A stretch of 35,240 nucleotides of DNA. Source: Chloroflexota bacterium (lineage in GTDB: Bacteria; Chloroflexota; Dormibacteria; CF-121). Made by a program: the position numbers and the translations under genes. Below the pieces are notes generated by a model. The model did not search any database. It saw only the letters and a program-made list of their open reading frames with translations, and was not told where the DNA came from. Shown here in pieces: positions 28,124-35,240 of the stretch (the stretch's first letter is position 1; every line of letters starts with the position of its first letter). The stretch spans positions 1-35,240 of the forward strand of contig VBHC01000131.1 of assembly GCA_005889535.1 (NCBI GenBank). Direction: 5' to 3'.

Positions 28124-29140
28124 GTGCTGGCGATCGAGACCTCGTGCGATGAAACGGCCGCGGCCGTTGTGGCAAGCGGGCCACGGCTGCTGTCGAATGT
28201 GATCCGGTCGCAGGACGAGCTCCACGCACCCTTCGGCGGCGTCGTCCCGGAGATTGCCGCGCGCGCGCACCTGCAGACACTCGTCCCCGTGATCGAACGA
28301 GCGCTCGAGAGTGCCGGGACTCGCTGGGAGCAGGTCGATGGCGTCGCGGTCACACGCGGTCCCGGCCTGGTGGGCTGCCTGCTGGTCGGGGTGAATGTGG
28401 CGCAGGCGATTGCCTGGGCGCGCAAGCTGCCGGTCGTCGGCGTCAGTCACCTGGCGGCTCACGTCTTCGCCGCCCTGCTCGAAGAGCCGGAGCTCCGTCC
28501 ACCAGTCCTCGGCCTGGTGGTGTCAGGTGGGCACAGCGACCTGGTCCGCTGGCAGGAGGACGGCAGCATCGCCGTGATCGGCCGAACCCGCGACGACGCC
28601 GCGGGGGAGGCCTTCGACAAGGGCGCCCGGATCCTGGGCCTTCCATTCCCCGGTGGCCCTGCAATCGACCGGCTGGCCACGGCAGGCGATCCCCGGGCGG
28701 TGGCTTTTCCACGACCGCGAGCGCCCGGTCTCGACTTCAGCTTCAGCGGCGTCAAGACGGCGTTGCTTTATGAGGTGCGGAAGCGAGCGGCGCTGTCCGA
28801 GCAGGAGCGCGCGGACCTGGCGGCCAGCTATCAGGAAGCGATAGTCGATGCGCTGCTGCAGCGAGTCGAAGCGGCCTTATTCCCCTCCCCGGTTGGCGAG
28901 GGAGGTTCCGGGTGGGGGCCGTCGCCCACGCTCGTCATTGGGGGCGGCGTCGCCCGCAACCGGCGACTCCGCGAAGCCGCGCAGCAACGATTCGGATCGC
29001 AGGCACGCCTGGTGATTCCGGCCCCCGAGCTCTGTACCGACAATGCGGCGATGATCGGGGCGGCCGGGCTCATCGAGTGGGATCGACGAGGACCGGACCC
29101 GGCGCCGTTCGATGCCGACCCCGGCCTTGGCTTCGCGTAA
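28124..29140 (+). CDS. tsaD: tRNA N6-adenosine threonylcarbamoyltransferase TsaD (GTG start proposed)
   Basis: VLAIETSCDETAAAVVASGPRLLSNVIRSQDELHAPFGGVVPEIAARAHLQTL...; C-term TDNAAMIGAAG. Confidence 0.94.
   Translation: MLAIETSCDETAAAVVASGPRLLSNVIRSQDELHAPFGGVVPEIAARAHLQTLVPVIERALESAGTRWEQVDGVAVTRGPGLVGCLLVGVNVAQAIAWARKLPVVGVSHLAAHVFAALLEEPELRPPVLGLVVSGGHSDLVRWQEDGSIAVIGRTRDDAAGEAFDKGARILGLPFPGGPAIDRLATAGDPRAVAFPRPRAPGLDFSFSGVKTALLYEVRKRAALSEQERADLAASYQEAIVDALLQRVEAALFPSPVGEGGSGWGPSPTLVIGGGVARNRRLREAAQQRFGSQARLVIPAPELCTDNAAMIGAAGLIEWDRRGPDPAPFDADPGLGFA
28878..28919. repeat. Dispersed palindromic (REP-like) repeat, copy 2, in frame inside tsaD
   Basis: TATTCCCCTCCCCGGTTGGCGAGGGAGGTTCCGGGTGGGGGC; same framework as copy 1; encodes the extra peptide FPSPVGEGGSGWG. 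Confidence 0.7.
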
Positions 29141-29203
29141 CCTGACCGGCGATACCGGCGTTCTGGTGCTGGCGTCCGTTCGTCAGCAAGAAGAGGAGGA
29201 ATC

Positions 29204-30049
29204 ATGCGCTTTCGCCCTGTCGCCATCATCGCTGCGATCGCAGCGTCGCTCGTCAGCACGGCGTCGGTTAGCGCCGGACCGCAGAGTTTCAACCAACCCA
29301 AGCACTATTACCTGGCGCTGGGTGATTCGTTGGCGTTCGGTTACCAGCAGGCGAAGTTCAACGGGGAGGCGGCGGCTGGATCCGTAGATGCCGCCACGTT
29401 TGATACCGGGTACGTCGATGATTTCGCGGCGAAGCTGAGAGCCGTCAAGCACCCGACCCGAACGGTGAATTTTGGCTGTCCGGGCGAGACGACGGCGTCT
29501 TATTTCAGCGCGTGCGCCTGGAACGCCGCCCTCGGGTTGCCTCTGCATAACGCCTACTCCGGGTCGCAAGAAGCCGCCGCCCTTGCCTTCATCGGGGCGC
29601 ACCGCAACCAGGTGAGCCCGATTACGCTGGATCTCGGGGCGAATGACACGACACCGTGTCTGTTGAGTCCAGACCCGGCCTGCGTGCCGAACGCCCTGGC
29701 GCGGGTTGGCGCCAATCTGGATCGGGCACTCGGCGAGCTTCGGGGGGCCGCCCCGAACGCCGAGATCATCGTGATGGCCTACTACGATCCATTCGCCGCC
29801 GTCGCGCCGCAGAGCCTTGCGATTACGGGTGGACTCAACCAGGCGATCAGGACCGCCGCCGCTGCCCATGGCGTCCGGGTGGCCGATGCGTTCACCCCGG
29901 TCAACCTGGCGCAGCCGCAGCCGGCAACGCTGTGCGCCCTGACGCTCTTCTGTACGGCGTTACACGATATTCATGCCAGCGATGCTGGCTACGCGGTGAT
30001 CGCCGAGCAGTTCTGGGCAGTCTCCGGCTACGGCCGGTCTGGCGAGTAG
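29204..30049 (+). CDS. Secreted SGNH/GDSL-family hydrolase
   Basis: Signal peptide MRFRPVAIIAAIAASLVSTASVSA; block I LALGDSLAFGY; GAND block III; DxxH-like DIHASDAGY. Confidence 0.88.
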   Translation: MRFRPVAIIAAIAASLVSTASVSAGPQSFNQPKHYYLALGDSLAFGYQQAKFNGEAAAGSVDAATFDTGYVDDFAAKLRAVKHPTRTVNFGCPGETTASYFSACAWNAALGLPLHNAYSGSQEAAALAFIGAHRNQVSPITLDLGANDTTPCLLSPDPACVPNALARVGANLDRALGELRGAAPNAEIIVMAYYDPFAAVAPQSLAITGGLNQAIRTAAAAHGVRVADAFTPVNLAQPQPATLCALTLFCTALHDIHASDAGYAVIAEQFWAVSGYGRSGE

Positions 30050-30084
30050 CGAGCGGAGGCCAGGGGCCCGGCCGTGCTGGGCCC

Positions 30085-30113
30085 TTGAACCTGTCCAGGC
30101 CATCAGGTATCAT
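30085..30113 (+). promoter_or_regulatory. Sigma70-type promoter for groES
   Basis: TTGAAC - 17 bp - TATCAT immediately upstream of CIRCE. Confidence 0.7.
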
Positions 30114-30139
30114 TAGCACTCGGACTAACTGAGTGCTAA
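30113..30139 (+). promoter_or_regulatory. CIRCE operator (HrcA binding site)
   Basis: TTAGCACTC-GGACTAACT-GAGTGCTAA: perfect 9-9-9 inverted repeat. Confidence 0.97.
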
Positions 30140-30164
30140 CCACCGCCAGCAAGGAGGATCGCGT

Positions 30165-30467
30165 ATGAACTTAAGGCCACTGGGAGATCGGGTCGTGATC
30201 AAGCCCGTGGAGCGTGAGGAGCGGACCAAGAGCGGCATCGTGCTGCCTGACACCGCCAAGGAGAAGCCGCAAGAGGGCATGGTCGAAGCCGTCGGGAACG
30301 GCCGCTTCATCGAGGCGAGCGGCAAGCGTGAGCCGCTCGACGTCAAGGTCGGCGACCGCGTGGTGTATGCCAAGTACGCCGGCAGCGAGATCAAGCTCGA
30401 CGAGACCGAATACCTGATCGTGTCCGAGAAGGACATCCTCGCCGTCGTCGCGAACGGCAAGAAGTAA
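30165..30467 (+). CDS. groES: Co-chaperonin GroES
   Basis: [46 protein letters not shown]...; AAGGAGG upstream. Confidence 0.97.
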   Translation: MNLRPLGDRVVIKPVEREERTKSGIVLPDTAKEKPQEGMVEAVGNGRFIEASGKREPLDVKVGDRVVYAKYAGSEIKLDETEYLIVSEKDILAVVANGKK

Positions 30468-30483
30468 CCGAAGCGAAATTAGC

Positions 30484-30517
30484 GAAAGCCAGCCTACGGG
30501 CTGGCTTTCTTTATTTT
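30484..30517. terminator. Intrinsic terminator after groES, shared with the convergent minus-strand peroxiredoxin
   Basis: GAAAGCCAGCC-TACG-GGCTGGCTTTC-TTTATTTT: 11-bp perfect stem plus T-rich tract. Confidence 0.9.
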
Positions 30518-31012
30518 CGGCCTCGGGATCATCGGCAGGGCCAGCATCGCCTCGGTCATCGCGGCGTACTGCTCCTGGCTGCGCCAGTCGTAGTGCGGAT
30601 TGCGCCACCGGACATAGCCGCGGTAGTCGATGAGGAACAGCGATCGCTGCGCCACCCCGCGCTCCTCGATGAGGACGCCGTAGCGGCGTGTGACAGCCTT
30701 ATCCCAGTCGGCGAGCAGCGGGAAGGGGAGATCCCCAAGACTTTTCGCGTAGGCCTTGTGGGCCCAGATATGGTCGACGCTGACGGCGAGCACCTGGGTC
30801 TCCCCCTTGGCGAACTGCTCGTGATCACCTCGCAAGGAGGTGAGCTCGTTCGTTCAACCCGGACTGAAGTCGTAGACGTAGAAGCAGAGCAGGACATGCT
30901 TGCTCCCTCGGAAGGATGACAGCGCTACTGGATCGCCGTCGGGCGTGCCGGGTAGGGTGAAGTCCGGTGCCTGGTCACCAATCCCCGGCATGCTGGCCGC
31001 GGCGCTCGACAT
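30494..31012 (-). CDS. Peroxiredoxin (BCP/AhpE-like thioredoxin fold), probable selenoprotein with Sec at codon 53 (TGA, complement 30854-30856)
   Basis: Minus-strand read-through: [143 protein letters not shown]...; the TGA replaces the catalytic Cys of the SPGCT motif. Frame continuous otherwise. Confidence 0.82.
30811..30856 (-). promoter_or_regulatory. Candidate bacterial SECIS hairpin downstream of the UGA
   Basis: RNA UGAACGAACGAGCUCACCUCCUUGCGAGGUGAUCACGAGCAGUUCG: UCACCUC/GAGGUGA stem with CUUGC loop starting 18 nt after the UGA; outer CGAAC/GUUCG stem. Confidence 0.5.
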
Positions 31013-31031
31013 CGACCTATTGTAGGTTTGG

Positions 31032-31670
31032 GTGATTTTCCGCGATCGTGTGGATGCAGGCGAACGCCTGGCAGCCGCGCTGCAGCGCTACAGCGATGCG
31101 CCGGACACGGTTCTCCTCGGCATCCCGCGCGGTGGGGTGGTGGTGGCCAGAGCCATCGCGGCCGAGCTGCACCTGCCGCTTTCGATCAGCCCGGTGCGCA
31201 AGCTCGGCGCGCCGGGAAATCCGGAGCTCGCCATCGGCGCGGTTGATGACGACACCGTGCTCGTCTTCGACCGCAAACTCAGCCGGCACATCGGCCTGAC
31301 CGAGGGCGACCTCGCGGCCGCGGCCGCCCGCCAGCGCGAGGAGCTCCGCGCCTGGTTGTCGGCCCTGGGAGCGGGGACGCTGCCGCCGCTGGGCGGACGG
31401 ACCGTGATCCTGACGGACGACGGGGTTGCGACCGGATACACCGCACAGGCCGGGGTCGAGACGGTGCGCCGGCGCGGCGCCCACCGAGTGGTGCTCGCCG
31501 TGCCGGTCGCGCCGCCGGATACAGCGCATTGGCTGGCGCCGCAGGTGGACGAATTCATCTGCCTGGCCACGCCGGAGCCCTTTTATGCCGTCGGCAACTT
31601 CTTCGAAGAATGGCCACAGGTCACCGACGACGAGGTTCGAGCACTGCTGCTGGCCGGTAACACGTTGTAG
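31032..31670 (+). CDS. Phosphoribosyltransferase family protein
   Basis: [48 protein letters not shown] loop [17 protein letters not shown]. Confidence 0.88.
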   Translation: MIFRDRVDAGERLAAALQRYSDAPDTVLLGIPRGGVVVARAIAAELHLPLSISPVRKLGAPGNPELAIGAVDDDTVLVFDRKLSRHIGLTEGDLAAAAARQREELRAWLSALGAGTLPPLGGRTVILTDDGVATGYTAQAGVETVRRRGAHRVVLAVPVAPPDTAHWLAPQVDEFICLATPEPFYAVGNFFEEWPQVTDDEVRALLLAGNTL

Positions 31671-31774
31671 CGAGGACTGACACACCGGCAAGGTCGGCGC
31701 CCTTCGCCCGGTTACAGAAGCGTGACGGGTTCTTTGGGTGGCATTTGGACACCCGGTCATATAGTGGTGGGCGC

Positions 31775-33121
31775 ATGACGCTCTTCAAGAAGGGAAAGGG
31801 GGACCAAGGCGGGGGCACGCCCAAAGCTCCGGCCTTCAGCCCGATCGACCGAGTCGGGCTGCTCGGCCTCCTCGACCAGGTGGTCAACGGGGGCCAGTCC
31901 GGCGTGCTGGAATTGCGAGAGCCTCGAGGGAACTGGGTCTATGCCTTTCAGGCCGGCGCCCTGACGCACGCCAGCGGCGGTCGCGTCCGGGGAGCTCGGC
32001 AGGCGTTCGACCTGCTCTGGGAGTTCCAGAGTGGCGAGTTTTCCTTTACGCCCGGCCAGAACCCGAGCCTGGCGGGCAACCTGTACATCGACAAAGGCCG
32101 GCTGCTCGACCTGCTGCGCCGCAGCCAGGCGGTGCTCCAGGGGCCATCCGCCCCCTATATCCCGCCCGACCAGCAGCGGCCGATCGCGCCGGCGAACCAG
32201 CCCTACCGGCCGCCGGTGCCCGGGCAGATGCCCACCTGGCAACCGCCAGCGCCTCCCGGGCAGTACCCGGCGCCACCGCCGCAGGGCTGGCCGCAACCTG
32301 CCGGCCAGCCGGGCATGCCACCGGCGCCCGCCTGGGGTCCGGGATACCCTCCGCAGCAATACCCGGGCGCCCCCTATTCGGGTGCGCCCTACCCCGGAGC
32401 GCCGGCTCCCGGACAGCCCTATCCACCCCAACCGTACCCGCCGCAGGCGTATCCCCAGGGCATGCCGCCGCAGGCGATGCCTCCTCAGGTGATGCCGCCC
32501 CAGCCGATGCCGGCTCAAGCGCCTCCCGCTCGACCGGCCCGGCCGGTGACGCCGCCGAGCTTTTCGGTGCCACCGATGCCAATTCCGAAGAAGCGCGAGC
32601 CTCTCCCGACCTACCAGCCGCCGGCCGCCACGCCAGGTCCGTCGCCTGTTGCCGAGCCGCCGAGGCAGGACGATCTGGCCGCACTCCGGGCCAGCCTGGT
32701 GGCCCAGGCCCCGGCGGTCCGACCGGCGCCCACCGGCCCGGCGTGGGGGGTTCGCGCCGCCGAGGGCACGGTAACCCCGCTCCCCGCCGTCCCTGGAAAA
32801 GGAAAGGGCAAAGGCAAGGACAAGGGCAAGAGCAATGTCGTGCCCGGAGTCAAGGGCGCCAAGCGCGACTCCAAACTCAAGGCGGCCATCAGGGTGCAAC
32901 TCATCACGTTTCTCCTGTGGGCCTGCGAGCGCAAGTACTCGCCCGATGATCACTGGACCCTCAAAGACGCGTTCGAGGTCTCGACCATGGAGCTGCGTGA
33001 TCAGTTCTTCAGCGCCTTTTCGCAATCGCTGAAATCGGCCAACCGGCCGCGCGCGAATGACGACGACGACATGGACGACATGGCCGCCGGACGGATGCGC
33101 GGCCGCGGCCGCCGACATTAA
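31775..33121 (+). CDS. DUF4388-like domain protein with long Pro/Gln/Ala-rich central region and conserved-looking C-terminal segment
   Basis: N-term GLLGLLDQVVNGGQSGVLELREPRGNWVYAFQAGALTHASGGRVRGARQAFDLLWEFQSGEFSFTPG; PPQ/PYP/PPQAMPPQ low complexity; C-term SKLKAAIRVQLITFLLWACERKYSPDDHWTLKDAFEVSTMELRDQFFSAFSQSL. Confidence 0.7.
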   Translation: MTLFKKGKGDQGGGTPKAPAFSPIDRVGLLGLLDQVVNGGQSGVLELREPRGNWVYAFQAGALTHASGGRVRGARQAFDLLWEFQSGEFSFTPGQNPSLAGNLYIDKGRLLDLLRRSQAVLQGPSAPYIPPDQQRPIAPANQPYRPPVPGQMPTWQPPAPPGQYPAPPPQGWPQPAGQPGMPPAPAWGPGYPPQQYPGAPYSGAPYPGAPAPGQPYPPQPYPPQAYPQGMPPQAMPPQVMPPQPMPAQAPPARPARPVTPPSFSVPPMPIPKKREPLPTYQPPAATPGPSPVAEPPRQDDLAALRASLVAQAPAVRPAPTGPAWGVRAAEGTVTPLPAVPGKGKGKGKDKGKSNVVPGVKGAKRDSKLKAAIRVQLITFLLWACERKYSPDDHWTLKDAFEVSTMELRDQFFSAFSQSLKSANRPRANDDDDMDDMAAGRMRGRGRRH

Positions 33122-33126
33122 TAGAG

Positions 33127-33171
33127 GCCGGGCTGTGCTTTGGCACAGGCCGGCACGCGCGCGAAGCGCGC
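33127..33171. other. Two tandem GC-rich hairpins between the DUF4388-like gene and pcrA/uvrD
   Basis: GCCGGG-CTGTGC-TTTG-GCACAG-GCCGGC (one G-G mismatch) and GCGCGC-GAA-GCGCGC. Confidence 0.6.
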
Positions 33172-33259
33172 AGCTTTAGCGCTCGGTTTCTACGTAACTG
33201 CGCCGGGTAGACTGGCCTTTGCCTTGGCATCAACTACGCATGCGGCAGCGGAGCGCGCC

Positions 33260-35240
33260 GTGGATCTGCTGGACGGACTGAACCCCCCGCAGCGGGCAGC
33301 CGTCATGGCCGACGATGGCCCGTTGCTGATCTTTGCCGGCGCGGGCAGCGGAAAGACGCGGGTCTTGACCCACCGGATTGCCTGGCTGATCCAGCAGGGC
33401 CGCGCCGAGCCGGGAGAAATCCTGGCGGTCACCTTTACAAACAAGGCCGCGCGCGAAATGCGCGGCCGGGTCGAGCATCTTCTCAATCTGACCGCGGGCG
33501 CGATCTGGATGGGCACGTTTCACGCGATCGCGGTCCGCATCCTGCGCCGCGACGGCAGCGCTGACGGGATCGATCGCCACTTCGTCATCTACGACGAGGC
33601 CGACCGGCTGTCAGTCGTCAAGCGCGTGATGAACGAGATGCGGCTCGATGAGAAGCGCTATCCGCCGGGGGGCATGGTGGCCCTGATCTCACGCGCCAAG
33701 GACGAGGTCATCAACGCTGAGGACCAGGCAAAAGCGGCGGGCACGCACAACGAGGAGCTGGCGGCGAAGATCCGCGTGCGCTACGACGCGTTTCTCGAGC
33801 AGAACAACGCGCTCGACTTCGACGATCTGCTGATGCGGGCGGTGTGGCTGTTCGATCGCCACCCGGACGTGCTCGAGAAATACCAGAAGCGGTTCAAGTA
33901 CATCATGGTCGACGAGTACCAGGACACGAATCGGGCCCAGTACCTGATGGTGCGCCACCTCGCCAGCAAGCATCGCAACCTGTGCGTCGTGGGCGACGAC
34001 GATCAGAGCATCTATATGTTCCGCGGCGCGGACGTCCGCAACATCCTGTCCTTTGAACAGGACTACCGCGACGCGCAGATCGTCAAGCTGGAGCAAAACT
34101 ACCGGTCGACCCAGGTCATCCTCGATGCCGCCTACCACGTCATCAAGGCGAACCCCAACCGCGCCGAAAAACGGCTCTGGACCAACCGGCCGGGCGGGCC
34201 GAAGGTGGTCGTGGCGCAAACGTACGATGAGCAGGAGGAGGCGCAAGCTGTCGCCCGAGAGGCCCTGCGCCTGGTCGCGGAAGGCGACTACCGGCTCGGC
34301 GACATCGCGATCCTCTATCGCACCAACGCGCAGTCGCGAGCCCTCGAAGAAGTCCTGCTTCGGCGCGGCGTGCCCTACCGGCTGATCGGCGGGCTGCGGT
34401 TCTACGAGCGGCGGGAAGTCAAGGACGTCCTCGCCTACCTCCGGTTGATCGCGAACCCCCAGGAGACGCTGAGCTTCTCGCGCATCATCAACGTGCCCCG
34501 CCGCAAACTTGGGGAGAAGTCGCTCGCCCAGCTGGGTTACTGGGCCGATGCGCACGGCATGTCGGCGTGGGACTCGTTGAGCCGCCTCGACGAGATGGAA
34601 TTGACTTCCGCGGCAAAGCTCGCCCTCGCGGACTTCCGTGACCTCATCGACGAGGTGCGGGCGGCCAGCCAGGAGCGCCGGCTGGTGGAGGTCATCGACC
34701 TGCTGCTCTTGCGCAGCGCTTACGAGCGCTATGTCAAGGAAGGCAGCGCCGAAGGCGAGGAGCGTTGGGCGAATGTGCTCGAGCTGCGAGGTCTGGCCTC
34801 AGAGTACGACGGCCTGCCGCCGGGCGAAGGCCTGCAGGCCTTCCTCGAGGATGTCGCGCTGATGAGCGATGTCGACACCATGGACGACCGGGCGCAGGGC
34901 ATGACGCTGATCACGCTGCACATGGTCAAGGGGCTCGAGTTCCCGGTCGTCTTCATGCTCGGCATGGAAGAAGGCCTATTCCCGCACAGTCGCAGCCTCG
35001 ACTCGCCGGCCGGCCTGGAGGAGGAACGCCGGCTCGCCTACGTCGGCATGACGCGGGCGAAGGACCGGCTCTATTTGTTTCATGCGTTCCGCCGTCACCT
35101 CTGGGGCAGCGCGAACCTGAACCTGCCCTCACGCTTCCTCAAGGACATTCCCCTCGACCTGGTCGACGGCTCCGCGGGGCTTCCGGCCGGCATTCCCGAC
35201 CCCAGCATGGCGCCCGCCCGCCTGGTGGAGGCGGCCCGCC
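33260..35240 (+). CDS. UvrD/PcrA/Rep-family ATP-dependent DNA helicase (truncated at window end; GTG start)
   Basis: LLDGLNPPQRAAVMADDGPLLIFAGAGSGKTRVLTHRIAWLI...AVTFTNKAAREM; DDDQSIYMFRGAD; VEVIDLLL...TLHMVKGLEFPVVFMLGMEEGLFPHSRS...EEERRLAYVGMTRAKDRLYLF. Confidence 0.96.
   Translation, partial: MDLLDGLNPPQRAAVMADDGPLLIFAGAGSGKTRVLTHRIAWLIQQGRAEPGEILAVTFTNKAAREMRGRVEHLLNLTAGAIWMGTFHAIAVRILRRDGSADGIDRHFVIYDEADRLSVVKRVMNEMRLDEKRYPPGGMVALISRAKDEVINAEDQAKAAGTHNEELAAKIRVRYDAFLEQNNALDFDDLLMRAVWLFDRHPDVLEKYQKRFKYIMVDEYQDTNRAQYLMVRHLASKHRNLCVVGDDDQSIYMFRGADVRNILSFEQDYRDAQIVKLEQNYRSTQVILDAAYHVIKANPNRAEKRLWTNRPGGPKVVVAQTYDEQEEAQAVAREALRLVAEGDYRLGDIAILYRTNAQSRALEEVLLRRGVPYRLIGGLRFYERREVKDVLAYLRLIANPQETLSFSRIINVPRRKLGEKSLAQLGYWADAHGMSAWDSLSRLDEMELTSAAKLALADFRDLIDEVRAASQERRLVEVIDLLLLRSAYERYVKEGSAEGEERWANVLELRGLASEYDGLPPGEGLQAFLEDVALMSDVDTMDDRAQGMTLITLHMVKGLEFPVVFMLGMEEGLFPHSRSLDSPAGLEEERRLAYVGMTRAKDRLYLFHAFRRHLWGSANLNLPSRFLKDIPLDLVDGSAGLPAGIPDPSMAPARLVEAAR

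Noticed and set aside
30854-30856. Whole-genome reassignment of TGA to explain the in-frame stop
   Set aside because: TGA terminates several essential genes in this window (rplE, rpsN, rpsH, rplR, rpoA), so local Sec recoding fits better.
30556-30897. Minus-strand [24 protein letters not shown]... and plus-strand ORF 30593..30919
   Set aside because: Both are out-of-frame/antisense shadows of the peroxiredoxin gene; their residues show no family signature, while the TGA-containing frame is a clear Prx.
1-35240. tRNA/rRNA genes, CRISPR arrays, transposases, phage genes
   Set aside because: Looked for direct-repeat arrays, tRNA-like cloverleaf/TTCGAATC motifs and transposase/integrase proteins; none could be supported by eye.

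Overview
GC-rich bacterial chromosomal window, co-oriented on + for most of its length. Positions 2-14847 are a long S10/spc/alpha-type ribosomal protein cluster: rpsS(partial)-rplV-rpsC-rplP-rpmC-rpsQ-rplN-rplX-rplE-rpsN(Zn)-rpsH-rplF-rplR-rpsE-rpmD-rplO-secY-adk-map-infA-rpmJ-rpsM-rpsK-rpsD-rpoA-rplQ-truA-rplM-rpsI. A small accessory patch follows (DUF222/HNH endonuclease, orphan ORF, SRAP/YedK). Next come cdaA-ybbR, glmS, an acpS-nnrD fusion, alr, a TPP riboswitch with thiE/thiSG/thiL, tsaE-tsaB-rimI-tsaD, an SGNH hydrolase, a CIRCE-controlled stand-alone groES, a peroxiredoxin on the minus strand, a phosphoribosyltransferase, a DUF4388-like Pro-rich protein, and the 5' part of a UvrD/PcrA helicase. 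The most notable find is the minus-strand gene at 30494-31012. The ORF track breaks it, but it reads as one 172-codon peroxiredoxin with an in-frame TGA exactly at the peroxidatic cysteine ([24 protein letters not shown]), followed by a candidate bacterial SECIS hairpin. It is therefore a probable selenoprotein. Other observations include an out-of-frame rpmJ, a dispersed palindromic repeat inserted in frame in two genes (one copy at the acpS-nnrD fusion junction), a ThiS-ThiG fusion, two genes (thiL, ybbR) with no canonical start for their conserved N-termini, and a TPP riboswitch with a perfect 10-nt anti-aptamer segment. All calls come from reading the sequence; no database search was run.
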